Part shown: piece after piece, positions 20,301-27,559 of the stretch
Numbering within the stretch: position 1 is the first letter of the stretch
How the letters are laid out: each line of letters starts with the position of its first letter
NCBI GenBank assembly: GCA_033964015.1
Contig: CM066922.1
Coordinates: forward strand, 22,120,507 to 22,184,506
Direction of reading: 5' to 3'
Origin: Scolanthus callimorphus
Lineage: Eukaryota > Cnidaria > Anthozoa > Actiniaria > Edwardsiidae
DNA: 64,000 nt
Translations under genes and position numbers: made by a program
The notes under the pieces: generated by a model
The model's database searches: none
What the model was told of the DNA's origin: nothing
The model's input: the letters and a program-made list of their open reading frames with translations, nothing else

Positions 20301-20323
20301 ATGGATGGAACGGAGGACAGTGA
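14269..20323 (+). CDS. Gene A: secreted protein with six twin-CX6C modules, seven exons
   Basis: Joined exons 14269-14382, 14891-15004, 15266-15433, 17105-17218, 18432-18632, 19301-19417 and 20204-20323 give 315 residues. All borders are GT-AG in phase 0. Residues 1-17 form a signal peptide (hydrophobic core, cleavage after CRA), followed by an acidic stretch. Each later exon encodes one module C-x6-C-x(9-17)-C-x6-C. Exons 2, 4 and 6 (type A, loop 9-10) end in PT(I/V)PP(F/Y); exons 3, 5 and 7 (type B, loop 12-17) have longer tails in 3 and 5. This is three copies of a two-exon unit. The last module has Ala in place of its second Cys. I recognise no named family. The spacing fits disulfide-stapled helical hairpins; secretion is well supported, function unknown. 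TATA box and poly(A) signal agree with the ends. Confidence 0.87.
14458..14769 (-). mobile_element. Inverted copy of the 7-bp-TSD MITE in gene A intron 1
   Basis: Ends cagaaacatataag and ttatatgtttctg, flanked by exact direct repeats ctaccat (14451-14457 and 14770-14776). The body is the reverse complement of the element at 11048-11368 with high similarity (gaatattcgcagaataaaca, agtagagcaacagtggtaag on the opposite strand). Confidence 0.9.
14891..15004 (+). CDS. Gene A exon 2: Cys module 1 (type A)
   Basis: Thirty-eight codons; Cys at exon positions 2, 9, 19 and 26 (x6, x9, x6). Ends LVPTIPPFI before gtaagt. Acceptor tgtttcacag. Confidence 0.88.
15266..15433 (+). CDS. Gene A exon 3: Cys module 2 (type B)
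   Basis: Fifty-six codons; Cys at 3, 10, 23 and 30 (x6, x12, x6), then a tail with the acidic stretch PEVSFDDNVPE ending PFV before gtaagt. Confidence 0.87.
15541..15751. mobile_element. MITE in gene A intron 3
   Basis: attcacgctagagacg at the left is inverted at the right as cgtctctagtgtgaat; inner segments (gacgagtttcc, gacgagttttcc) repeat. Confidence 0.75.
15785..16031. mobile_element. TTAA-flanked MITE in gene A intron 3
   Basis: aggagcactcgcacgcttg at the left, gcgtgcgagagcccct at the right, with TTAA on both sides (15781-15784, 16032-16035). A reversed, left-truncated copy lies at about 48128-48372 (tgtacatttgcccgtag, caagtgttagacaaatgcaa). Confidence 0.82.
16187..16345. repeat. Palindromic repeat
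   Basis: cacgcgtcaaatgcaatgag / gccgtgcc is inverted at the right end as ggcacggctcaatgcatt then tggcgcgtg; ggtggtt and aaccacc are also paired. Confidence 0.7.
16470..16835. mobile_element. MITE in gene A intron 3, Cys-Gly-rich repeat ends
   Basis: caacttgtcgcgcaacattg / ttgcgttgcaag at the left is mirrored by cttgcaacgcaacaatgttg / cgcgacaagttg at the right; tgcgcgacaagttg recurs inside. Confidence 0.82.
16850..17085. repeat. Dispersed repeat shared with 60705-60880
   Basis: gcgcgctctgattggttgag, cattataaacgca and gacgcacttgggatg-like segments occur in the same order near 60.7 kb. An inner palindrome ctggaaaaatgtttttccag is present. Confidence 0.6.
17105..17218 (+). CDS. Gene A exon 4: Cys module 3 (type A)
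   Basis: Thirty-eight codons with the same Cys positions as exon 2 (2, 9, 19, 26) and the matching ending LIPTIPPFV; acceptor ttttcag, donor gtgagt. Confidence 0.88.
18010..18262. mobile_element. MITE in gene A intron 4
   Basis: ttaccactgtatgcattgct / acgcgacctcaaaattc is inverted at the right (gaattttgtagtcgcgtagc, agtgcatacggtggtaa). Same terminal repeats as the 51751-52746 element. Confidence 0.8.
18432..18632 (+). CDS. Gene A exon 5: Cys module 4 (type B, long loop)
   Basis: Sixty-seven codons; Cys at 3, 10, 28 and 35 (x6, x17, x6), then a charged tail (KFDADEKFLEAFHDDAA) ending SSPFL before gtaaga. Acceptor tttcgctag has a poor pyrimidine tract. Confidence 0.82.
19301..19417 (+). CDS. 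Gene A exon 6: Cys module 5 (type A)
   Basis: Thirty-nine codons; Cys at 2, 9, 20 and 27 (x6, x10, x6); ends RPTVPPYA before gtaaga; acceptor acttgcag after a T run. Confidence 0.87.
19704..19885 (+). repeat. 15-bp minisatellite in gene A intron 6
   Basis: About a dozen copies of a unit like tgtacgtcacgtggtg, varying as gctgttcgtcacg. It repeatedly creates CACGTG (E-box) and TACGTCA (CRE-like) strings. Confidence 0.85.
20204..20323 (+). CDS. Gene A exon 7: Cys module 6 with a missing Cys, stop
   Basis: Thirty-nine codons then TGA. Cys at 3, 23 and 30; position 10, where type B modules have their second Cys, is Ala. The loop (x12) and last pair (x6) fit. The stop overlaps a good donor match (CA|gtgagt), but splicing there would be phase 2, unlike every other junction, and a poly(A) signal follows closely. 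Confidence 0.8.
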   Translation, partial: AKCSVEFKTAVGKATTFYGLYKCVPSYYTCLRNGWNGGQ

Positions 20324-20447
20324 GTATCTAGTTCGCAAAGAGTCTATTCCTAACACACAAGAAACATCGAAGAGAAAGGCAGATGACTTATTTCATTAGT
20401 TGAGGTATCGTAGGCGTATATTGTTGGTGAATGAAGACAGTAATTAA

Positions 20448-20453
20448 AATAAA
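20448..20453 (+). terminator. Poly(A) signal of gene A
   Basis: AATAAA 125 bp after the exon 7 stop, supporting termination here. Confidence 0.7.
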
Positions 20454-20500
20454 GCTGAACTCGCATTCACCAATCCTGTTGTACTTATTTTCATTGTTAA

Positions 20501-20812
20501 AGGCCCGTTTACACTTGCGATTTTTGTTGCATTTGTCGCTGCGATTTTTCTCGCCCGGAGTTGCAATTCCAACTCTCTAGTGTAAACGAGATGCAAATCC
20601 GATGCGATTTCTGTGCTCTCTTTTCTTCATGAATCGCATGAAGTTGCAAAGAGTTTCGAACATGTTTGAAATCTCCGCGACATCACGCGACAAAAATCGC
20701 GGCAAATCGCGCCGAGTTGCACATAGTTTACATTAGTGAATTTGAGTTGACGCGTACGTGCGAGAAAAATCGCCGCGACTCGCGCGACAAAAATTGCAAG
20801 TGTAAACGGGCC
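20501..20812. mobile_element. TTAA-flanked MITE downstream of gene A
   Basis: aggcccgtttacacttgcga at the left is mirrored by gcaagtgtaaacgggcc at the right; TTAA at 20497-20500 and 20813-20816. The interior is rich in gcgacaaaaatcgc-type palindromes. Confidence 0.85.
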
Positions 20813-20919
20813 TTAACGAGCCTGTGTCAACCACTCACTTGTTATTGTTTGGTTCCATATTAGAAGACGAATTACGTGTATATTTAATAAACATCTACAT
20901 TCGATTTACCAAATTCAAT

Positions 20920-21035
20920 CGAGAACATTGCTCTATATTCTCTAAATCAGCCGATGGAAGTGGATGCTTTCTCCGACTTGGTATGTTGCTAGGCTGTCAA
21001 AATGGCGGCGGACACAGGCTCTTTAACGCCGGTCG
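20920..21035 (+). mobile_element. Fragment of the TTAA MITE family seen at 5428-5653
   Basis: aaatcagccgatggaagtgg, tggtatgttgctaggctgtc and the end gacacaggctctttaa match the reverse strand of 5428-5653. This copy also carries the ggtatgtt string used as splice donor in gene E. Confidence 0.8.
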
Positions 21036-21107
21036 GGAGCATACAACGAGCAAACCCTCCTCAAATGCGTCTAAACGGCTTTTTGCTGTTTGCAGGCGTT
21101 TCTCTAA

Positions 21108-21482
21108 AGCCTGGTTTCCATATGTTGTCGCTGTCGCACTTGTCCTGGACAAACTCTTGTTCTGCAATCAGCTATAAGCCTAGTTTCCATATAGTCTTAT
21201 CTGTCGTATCAGTCAACCGTGAAACAAAAGAATAATTCCAATTTCCATTGTTTCACGGTCGACTGATGCGACAGATAAGACGATATGGAAACCAGCCTAT
21301 AGTGAACAAAGTTGTTCTGTGACAGTTGCAACATATGGAAACCGCTGCGACACTTGCGACTCTTGCAACACTCTGCGACTTTTGCGACTGCTAACTCGTG
21401 TTGCGGGAATCGTCCGTGTTCTATCTCTGCGACAGCTGCAACTGGAGTTTCGCGACTAATACGACACCCGGTTTCCATGTGC
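21108..21482. mobile_element. Nested palindromic MITEs
   Basis: Inner pair: taagcctagtttccatatag / tcttatctgtcg at 21175 and cgacagataagacgatatgg / aaaccagcctata at about 21270-21302. Outer ends cctggtttccatatgttg and cggtttccatgtgca. The interior has gcgacacttgcgactcttgc arrays. Confidence 0.65.
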
Positions 21483-21483
21483 A

Positions 21484-22070
21484 TCAAGAAAATTTCGCCA
21501 AAAGCTGTCGTTTTGCCGACGTTGCAAAGCTTCCTTATTAGGAAATCCCCCTTACCTTATTTGGAAGGTCTGCAAGTACTTTTCCTCATATCTTAGTGAA
21601 AAAAGCAGGAAAATTGACCAAAACTTGCAGATACTCGAGAAACATCCTTCTCTTGGACGCCATTTTGTTTTTACCCCCCGCCGAGGGGCCTGAGTCACGT
21701 TTTGAACACCACAGGCAACCCGCGCGGATTTGCCATAAAACGACAGCACTTTCTTGATATGACGTCTAAATTTCAGCCGTCCCTCCGCGCTCGGTCGCAC
21801 TTCACTTTGCGAAAGGAGAGCTGAATTTCCACGTGATTTTCTTATATATGAAACAATCTTCAACCAAAAATTGTCGTTTTTCAACACCTCACGGCCAAAA
21901 CCATATTTTGAATCATTTACCTTATTAGGAAGTGACGGGAGATCCTCTTTTGATAAGAATTTCGGCAAATGTAGCAAGAAAACTGTGAACTTTTGGATGA
22001 AAACTTGCAGGAATCACAGAGACTCGAGTTCTCGATCTGTCCGCCATTGATTTGGGCTAGTATAGGTAAC
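21484..22070. repeat. Dispersed repeat, inverted copy at 39735-40020
   Basis: gaaaatttcgccaaaagctg, aggaaatcccccttacctta and aaacatccttctcttggacg reappear reverse-complemented at 39.74-40.02 kb. The second half (21830-22070) is a diverged repeat of the first. Its open frame on the minus strand has no recognisable protein. Confidence 0.7.
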
Positions 22071-22938
22071 CACGCTAAAATAGCCCACAGCTAGCCCGCG
22101 CAACTCGACCCAGTCCTCTCAAGTGCATTCAGCAAAAACGACAATGATTCATTGATATTTTTGGCCGTCAGTAATTTCGTAATGGTGAGAAAATCTCGAA
22201 GGGAATTTAGAATTCTCCTCTCGCAAAGTCAGGTACGATCGAAGAACGATCGAAGTTGATCATTTTATAGTACATCGCTTCATTCTGGCGCGTGAGTGAT
22301 CATGTAAAGTTGTGATTTGTCGCCTTGTCGGTCTATTATTTAAATATACCTCCAACCTTAGTATTCTATTAGGGAGATCCCTTCCCGGTTCCCATTCTGA
22401 TGAAGTTCGCCGCATTACCTATACTTTCCCTTTATTCACACGGGACAACTTTTTTGTCGGCGACATTTGAAAATCAAACATGTTTGATAAAACGAGCGCC
22501 GAAAATATTGTAAGTTCGTCGCGGGGCACCAGATACAAGTAAATCAGTCAGGATTTTTAGGAGCGATAGCGTCCTTTTTGATAAGTTGACCAAATTAATC
22601 GCTGTTGTAAGACTTAATTGAAAGTAACATAATCTGGCGTAAGAATTGTTAAACTCGCGCATGGCCAAACGTGAAGTGACTCGCGCACCAGAATGGGCTA
22701 GAAATGACTAGGCATTAATTCGTGAATAACTCTCAGCTGTAATTCAGATGTGCGAATTCAATAGAAGTTAACTAAAAGAGATACTTAGGAGGGTATTCAG
22801 GATTTGATCAAAATAAGGCTAAAATCTTTCATGACACGTGCATGACGGCGCGCGATACTCTTACGACAGAAAATCCTGTCGAGATCAACCCGTGTGTGGT
22901 GGCCTAAAACTACCATGGCACTTCTAGAAAAGAAACTA

Positions 22939-23122
22939 GAGCAGATTTCGTATGACTGTGAAAAGTACTGCCACAAAGTTGTTCCGCGCCGCGACCGTGA
23001 CCGTACCGCGACTACGCGAATTCATTGGCGATTTCATTCCATCTACAGCAGGCCAGGTTCCGTACCGCTACCGCGACAGTACCGCGCCGTACCGCGGCAC
23101 TTTTCACAGTCGAAATCTGCTC
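22939..23122. mobile_element. TA-flanked MITE, copy 2
   Basis: Same family as 11909-12073, with gagcagatttcgtatgactg and cgaaatctgctc ends and flanking TA. It ends 121 bp from the gene B stop, on its 3' side. Confidence 0.88.
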
Positions 23123-23243
23123 TATTAGAGGCGGCACAGGGACTGAAAAAAGTGAATTTAGTCAACGTTTTGAGCTTTTACTTCGGCTCTTCTTCAGGGC
23201 GGTTACAAACTCAGTTACTATGGTGACAGCTGATCCAACAAGA

Positions 23244-23366
23244 TTATCCGTCCTGATTTAGTTGCTGATAAATGCAAATTAAGTATCGTTCCTTGCACTC
23301 GCGTCTTGCGAACCAGTCGTATGCTGCCTTTTTCAGACATCGTTCCCTCTCGTTCCAGCAAGGACT
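23244..23366 (-). CDS. Gene B exon 2: Cys module and stop
   Basis: Forty codons and TAA after acceptor ttcattttcag. Cys at exon positions 3, 10, 24 and 31. The C-terminus is LNQDG. It was not visible as a long open frame. Confidence 0.75.
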   Translation of the reverse strand, partial: SPCWNERERCLKKAAYDWFARRECKERYLICIYQQLNQDG

Positions 23367-24077
23367 CTGAAAATGAAGCAATTTTGATAAAGTCCTCGTG
23401 AACTTATAGCTGCCCTACTTGATGTCTACAAACTCAGGGGCGGCAGAAATTAGAGGGGAGGGGAGATACTGCAGATCGCACTAGGAAATGATCGTCGGAA
23501 ATGTTGATGCAAGCATACATTTTTTTGATATCTTTTTACCCAAAATTTGTGGGATGGCCGGAAATCATTCGCACGTACAGACAAATCTATAGGAAAATCT
23601 TCCCAAACGGGGAGGGGTAGTCTAGTCAGCTCCCTTCCCCCTGAATCCGCCGATGCCTATGAAACTACTCTCAGTAGATCAATACACCTTAGCTTATGAC
23701 GTCATAAGGAGACTTGCCAAAGTTTAGTTAAAACAGCTGTCCAGTAACCATGGTAACAAAGCTTTGTACAAGCGAGATCGTATTGTTCGCTAAGAAATGG
23801 TGTCTTTTAAGTGCTTTTATTTCCGCGATGCAATATTTATGTGAATTAATTCGCCTGCTTTGTTTCCGCGTAACATGTTAACAGAAACATAATTTTTAGT
23901 TGAAACGTGTAACAAACATACATTGCTTACCATAGTAGGAGTAAATCGATATTGGTCCATCTCAATGTATTTGACGCCATCATTTGCACTCTTAGCGTCG
24001 TTTAACTTCTCCCAGGGCGCGGGCATGACGCAAACAACGACAGCAAAAACAACAATTAGGAGAAACGGAGTCTTCAT
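23244..24077 (-). CDS. Gene B: small secreted protein, one twin-CX6C module, two exons
   Basis: Exon 1 complement(23931..24077) and exon 2 complement(23244..23366), phase 0, 89 residues. Residues 1-20 are a signal peptide (hydrophobic core ending VMPA). The leader contains KYIEMDQ, with Ile-Glu-Met at 38-40, the same position as in genes C and D. Exon 2 encodes C-x6-C-x13-C-x6-C (CWNERERC, CKERYLIC) and ends in Gly before TAA; a terminal Gly can be an amidation donor. The mature module is basic. Same exon layout as gene E. Unknown family; likely a processed secreted peptide. No clear poly(A) hexamer was seen. Confidence 0.78.
23879..23926 (-). mobile_element. Fragment of the 7-bp-TSD MITE at the gene B donor
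   Basis: On the minus strand, gcaatgtatgtttgttacac / gtttcaac and tatgtttctg match the right end of the 11048-11368 element. It begins right after the gtaa of the donor. Confidence 0.82.
23931..24077 (-). CDS. Gene B exon 1: signal peptide and leader
   Basis: Forty-nine codons, MKTPFLLIVVF to FTPTM, donor ATG|gtaagc. The donor is followed at once by a fragment of the 7-bp-TSD MITE. Confidence 0.82.
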
Positions 24078-24106
24078 GCTTTGACTAGTAGAGGGACTAA
24101 AGATGC

Positions 24107-24114
24107 TTTTTATA
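24107..24114 (-). promoter_or_regulatory. TATA box of gene B
   Basis: TATAAAAA on the minus strand about 30 bp before the start codon, implying a very short 5' leader. Confidence 0.6.
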
Positions 24115-24472
24115 TTATCTGCTAGTAATGTTCAAAGACTGTACTGTATCTTTTCTATTGTTTCTGTGTAGGATTGATTGTTGACATTAACAACTACGAA
24201 CCCCGTGTATTGTTTTTATCTAAAAGCGCAGGAATATTTGCGCAGCTAAATAAACACCAATTTTTTAAAATAAACACCGATTTGAATCACTATATTGTTC
24301 CATTCCCCTTTTTCGCTTCACACAGGCGAATTGAAAAAAAAAATGTTTAGTTTATAAACGACGAAAACTGCTTGAGCTTGCAATAATACAGTTTTCCACT
24401 TCGACAAACGTATATATGAAGATAAATGGTACGATTTTAAATAGATGAGGAAGCACTGAAGATGACGTAAAT

Positions 24473-24693
24473 CATTCTCTTACCCAGAGCTCCCCGGCTC
24501 GTCTTCTCGCGGGGGAGGCTCTGCTGACAGCCACTGACGCATGCGCGAGATTTGATACAGAGCCGTTGAGAGAAAGATCTTTCTGCGCATGCACCAACGT
24601 TCAAAGCCAGCCAATCAGCAAAGGTCCTCAAATGGATGTCTCCAGAGCCTCCCCTGCCAGGAGACGAGCCGGGGAGCTCTGGGTTCGAGAATG
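24473..24693. mobile_element. MULE-like MITE, uninterrupted copy
   Basis: cattctcttacccagagctc and gagctctgggttcgagaatg ends; flanks gacgtaaat (24464-24472) and gacgtaaac (24694-24702) are a 9-bp target duplication with one mismatch. A right-half fragment lies at about 35524-35581. Confidence 0.85.
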
Positions 24694-24702
24694 GACGTAA
24701 AC

Positions 24703-25354
24703 ACAAACTTTAAGTGTTGATTTCGTGGTGATGGCTATGCGCATGCGTTAATAAATCACTTTCCAGTGGAAAGCGTTCTATTCCACGAAATGAGCATAAC
24801 AAGAAAAAATATATTTGCTGAATTAAACGATGGACAGAATAACAAATTGTAATGAAAACAGGAATGGATACGATTAATAGACGACTCCCACATGGATCCC
24901 ATTGATGTCTTTCTGTCCTATAAATATCTTGGAGTAACAGATCATTAAAGGTATAGGGATATGATTGTTTATTCACTACTCGTATCAGGGGCGTCTTTTA
25001 AAATGGTCTTGTGGGCGGGCGTGCTCTCACCGCTAGGTCCCCGAGTCGCTACCCGAGCACTTAGCTAAAAAAACCTCTTGGAATTGCACCTGCCAGGGCC
25101 GAAACCTGCCAGAGTCGCGCCGTTCCAATCCAAAACAATAGAAAGTTTTCTATTATAAAGTCTATTGATGCAGCATCCTTTGAAAAAGGAAAGGTTCGAC
25201 ACAAGAAGGTCGACTGAAGATCGACGTTTGCTGTAGACCTCAGCTCAGTTCTCGGGCACATGTCTGGTCTCTGTTTGTGTTTTTCAAAAATGCAGCAAAT
25301 CAGTCTTAAATTGCGTAAGAAATAAATCAATTAAAATTGAAAGAAAAGAATGCA
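24703..25354. other. Spacer before the satellite, no gene seen
   Basis: No exon with splice support and no repeat recognised; minus-strand open frames show no known motif. Confidence 0.45.
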
Positions 25355-26975
25355 AGCTAATAAAAGGGCAATAACGATTGCGAAGAGACAATGCCCGCAG
25401 AACAATTGGCAATTAGGATTGTGTGATAACAATGTGCGCAAATAATAAAATATTTAGGATTGTGAGGGGACAATGCGCCCGGATAATAAAGCAATTAGGA
25501 TTGCGAAGAGACAATGCCCGCAGAACAATTTGCAGTTAGGATTGTGTGATAAGAATGTGCGCAGATAATAAAGTATTTAGGATTGTGAGGGGACAATGCG
25601 CGCGGGTAATGATATAATAAGGATTGTGAGGAGACAATGCGCGCATATAATAATGCAATGAGAATTGTGAGGAGACAATGCGCGTAGATAACAAAGCAAT
25701 TAGGATTATGAGGAGACAATGCGCGCAGATAATGAAGCAATTAGGATTATGAGGAGACAATGCGCGCAGATAATGAAGCAATTAGGATTGCGAGGAGACA
25801 ATGCGCGCAGATAATGAAGCAATTAGGATTGCGAGGAGACAATGGTCGCAGGTAATGAAGGAATAAGAATTGCGGGAAGACAATGTGCGCAGAAAATGAA
25901 GCAATTAGGATTGTGAAAGGACAATGCGTGCGGATAATAAAGCAATTAGGATAAAAGGAGACAATGCGCGCGGATAATAAAGCAATTAGGATTGCGAAGA
26001 GACAATGCCCGCAGAACAATTTTCAGTTAGGATTGTGTGATAAGAATGTGCGCAGATAATAAAGTATTTAGGATTGTGAGGGGACAATGCGCGCGGGTAA
26101 TGATATAATAAGGATTGTGAGGAGACAATGCGCGCGGGCAATAAAGCAATTAGGATTGTGAGGAGACAATGCGCGCATATAATAATGCAATGAGAATTGT
26201 GAGGAGACAATGCGCGCAGATAATGAAGCAATTAGGATTATGAGGAGACAATGCGCGCAGATAATGAAGCAATTAGGATTGCGAGGAGACAATGCGCGCA
26301 GATAATGAAGCAATTAGGATTGCGAGGAGACAATGGTCGCAGGTAATGAAGGAATAAGAATTGCGGGAAGACAATGTGCGCAGAAAATGAAGCAATTAGG
26401 ATTGTGAAAGGACAATGCGTGCGGATAATAAAGCAATTAGGATAAAAGGAGACAATGCGCGCGGATAATGAATCAATTAGGATTGTGAGGAGACAATGCG
26501 CGCGGGCAATAAAGCAATTAGGATTGTGAGGAGACAATGCGCGCGGGCAATAAAGCAATTAGGATTGTGAGGAGACAATGCGCGCAGATAATAAAGCAAA
26601 AAGAATTGTGAGGAGACAATGCTCGCAAGTAATGAAGGAAGAGTTGCGGGAAGACAATCTGCGAAGATAATGAAGCAATTAGGATTGTGAGGAGACAATG
26701 CGCGCGGGTAATAAAGCAATTAGGATTGTGAGGGACAATGCGCGCAATAAATGAAGCAATTAGGATTGTGAGGAGACAATGCGCGCAGATAATAATACAA
26801 TTAGAATTGTGAGGAGACATTGTCGTGGATAATAAAGCAATTAGGATTGTGAGGAGACAATGCACACAGATAGCGAAGCAATTAGGATTGTGAGGAGACA
26901 ATGCGCGCAGATAATAAAGCAACAAAAATTGTGAGAGGACAATGCGCGCAGATAATAGAGCAATTAGGTTTGTGA
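25355..26975. repeat. 41-bp satellite array with higher-order repeat
   Basis: About 40 units like gcaattaggattgtgaggag / acaatgcgcgcagataataaa. A block near 25495-25985 recurs almost identically about 491 bp later (both have the variant gtgtgataagaatgtgcgca). Because 41 is not a multiple of 3, all frames stay open on the minus strand, producing spurious ORFs. Confidence 0.95.
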
Positions 26976-27127
26976 GATAATACTGTTCAGATGGTGAAAC
27001 GCAATCAGGACTGCGCCGCATACAACGAAAATGATGAGACGAAATAAGACATTTGAATTTCGTGGAAACATACCACAAAGCATTTACACTCTCACCCCAT
27101 GCAAACATAGAGCTACATAGTTACCAT

Positions 27128-27195
27128 CCAGTGGTGTACCAGGGCACACACGGCACGACCATGTGCAGTGAGGACTGGGTGCGACTCCCAGCTGG
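27128..27195 (+). repeat. Left copy of a perfect 68-bp inverted repeat
   Basis: Starts ccagtggtgtaccagggcac and ends gcgactcccagctgg. By eye it is identical, base for base, to the reverse complement of 34806-34873. Weaker similarity extends outward (gttaccat versus gtaaccac). Confidence 0.9.
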
Positions 27196-27559
27196 ATGTC
27201 AAAATGTAGCAATCCCAGTCTCTTTTTATACACTCCACACGAGTCTAGGATATGCCACCTGGAGGTTAAAAGCGACAGTGAAAAATTAAAACTGCTGCTA
27301 TAAAGACAGTTATCGTTATGTTGTTATTTCGCAAGTGGGAACCAGGCTTTATACACAGGAAATTTCTGCAGATACCCATCCATGGGACAAACAGAATTTC
27401 ACAAGGCACATGCATTCATTGTGGACTGATGAATTTTTCTATTGTGTTATCGCACAAAACTTAGATGCGCCATATCTCACCTTTTTTTCCTGGAATTCAC
27501 AGTTAAACCTTTATAGCATAATTTTGACTGACTCATCATTGACCGAATTACGGTGCGTT

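Noticed and set aside
21552..21977. 141-codon minus-strand frame with a similar frame at 39741-39938
   Set aside because: The similarity is explained by an inverted dispersed repeat; stops and indels differ and no domain is visible.
25495..27108. Minus-strand frames with repeating 'ARIVSSQS..LSPHNPNCF' protein
   Set aside because: A by-product of the stop-poor 41-bp satellite; frames shift through the unit with period 41 residues. No start, splice or signal context.
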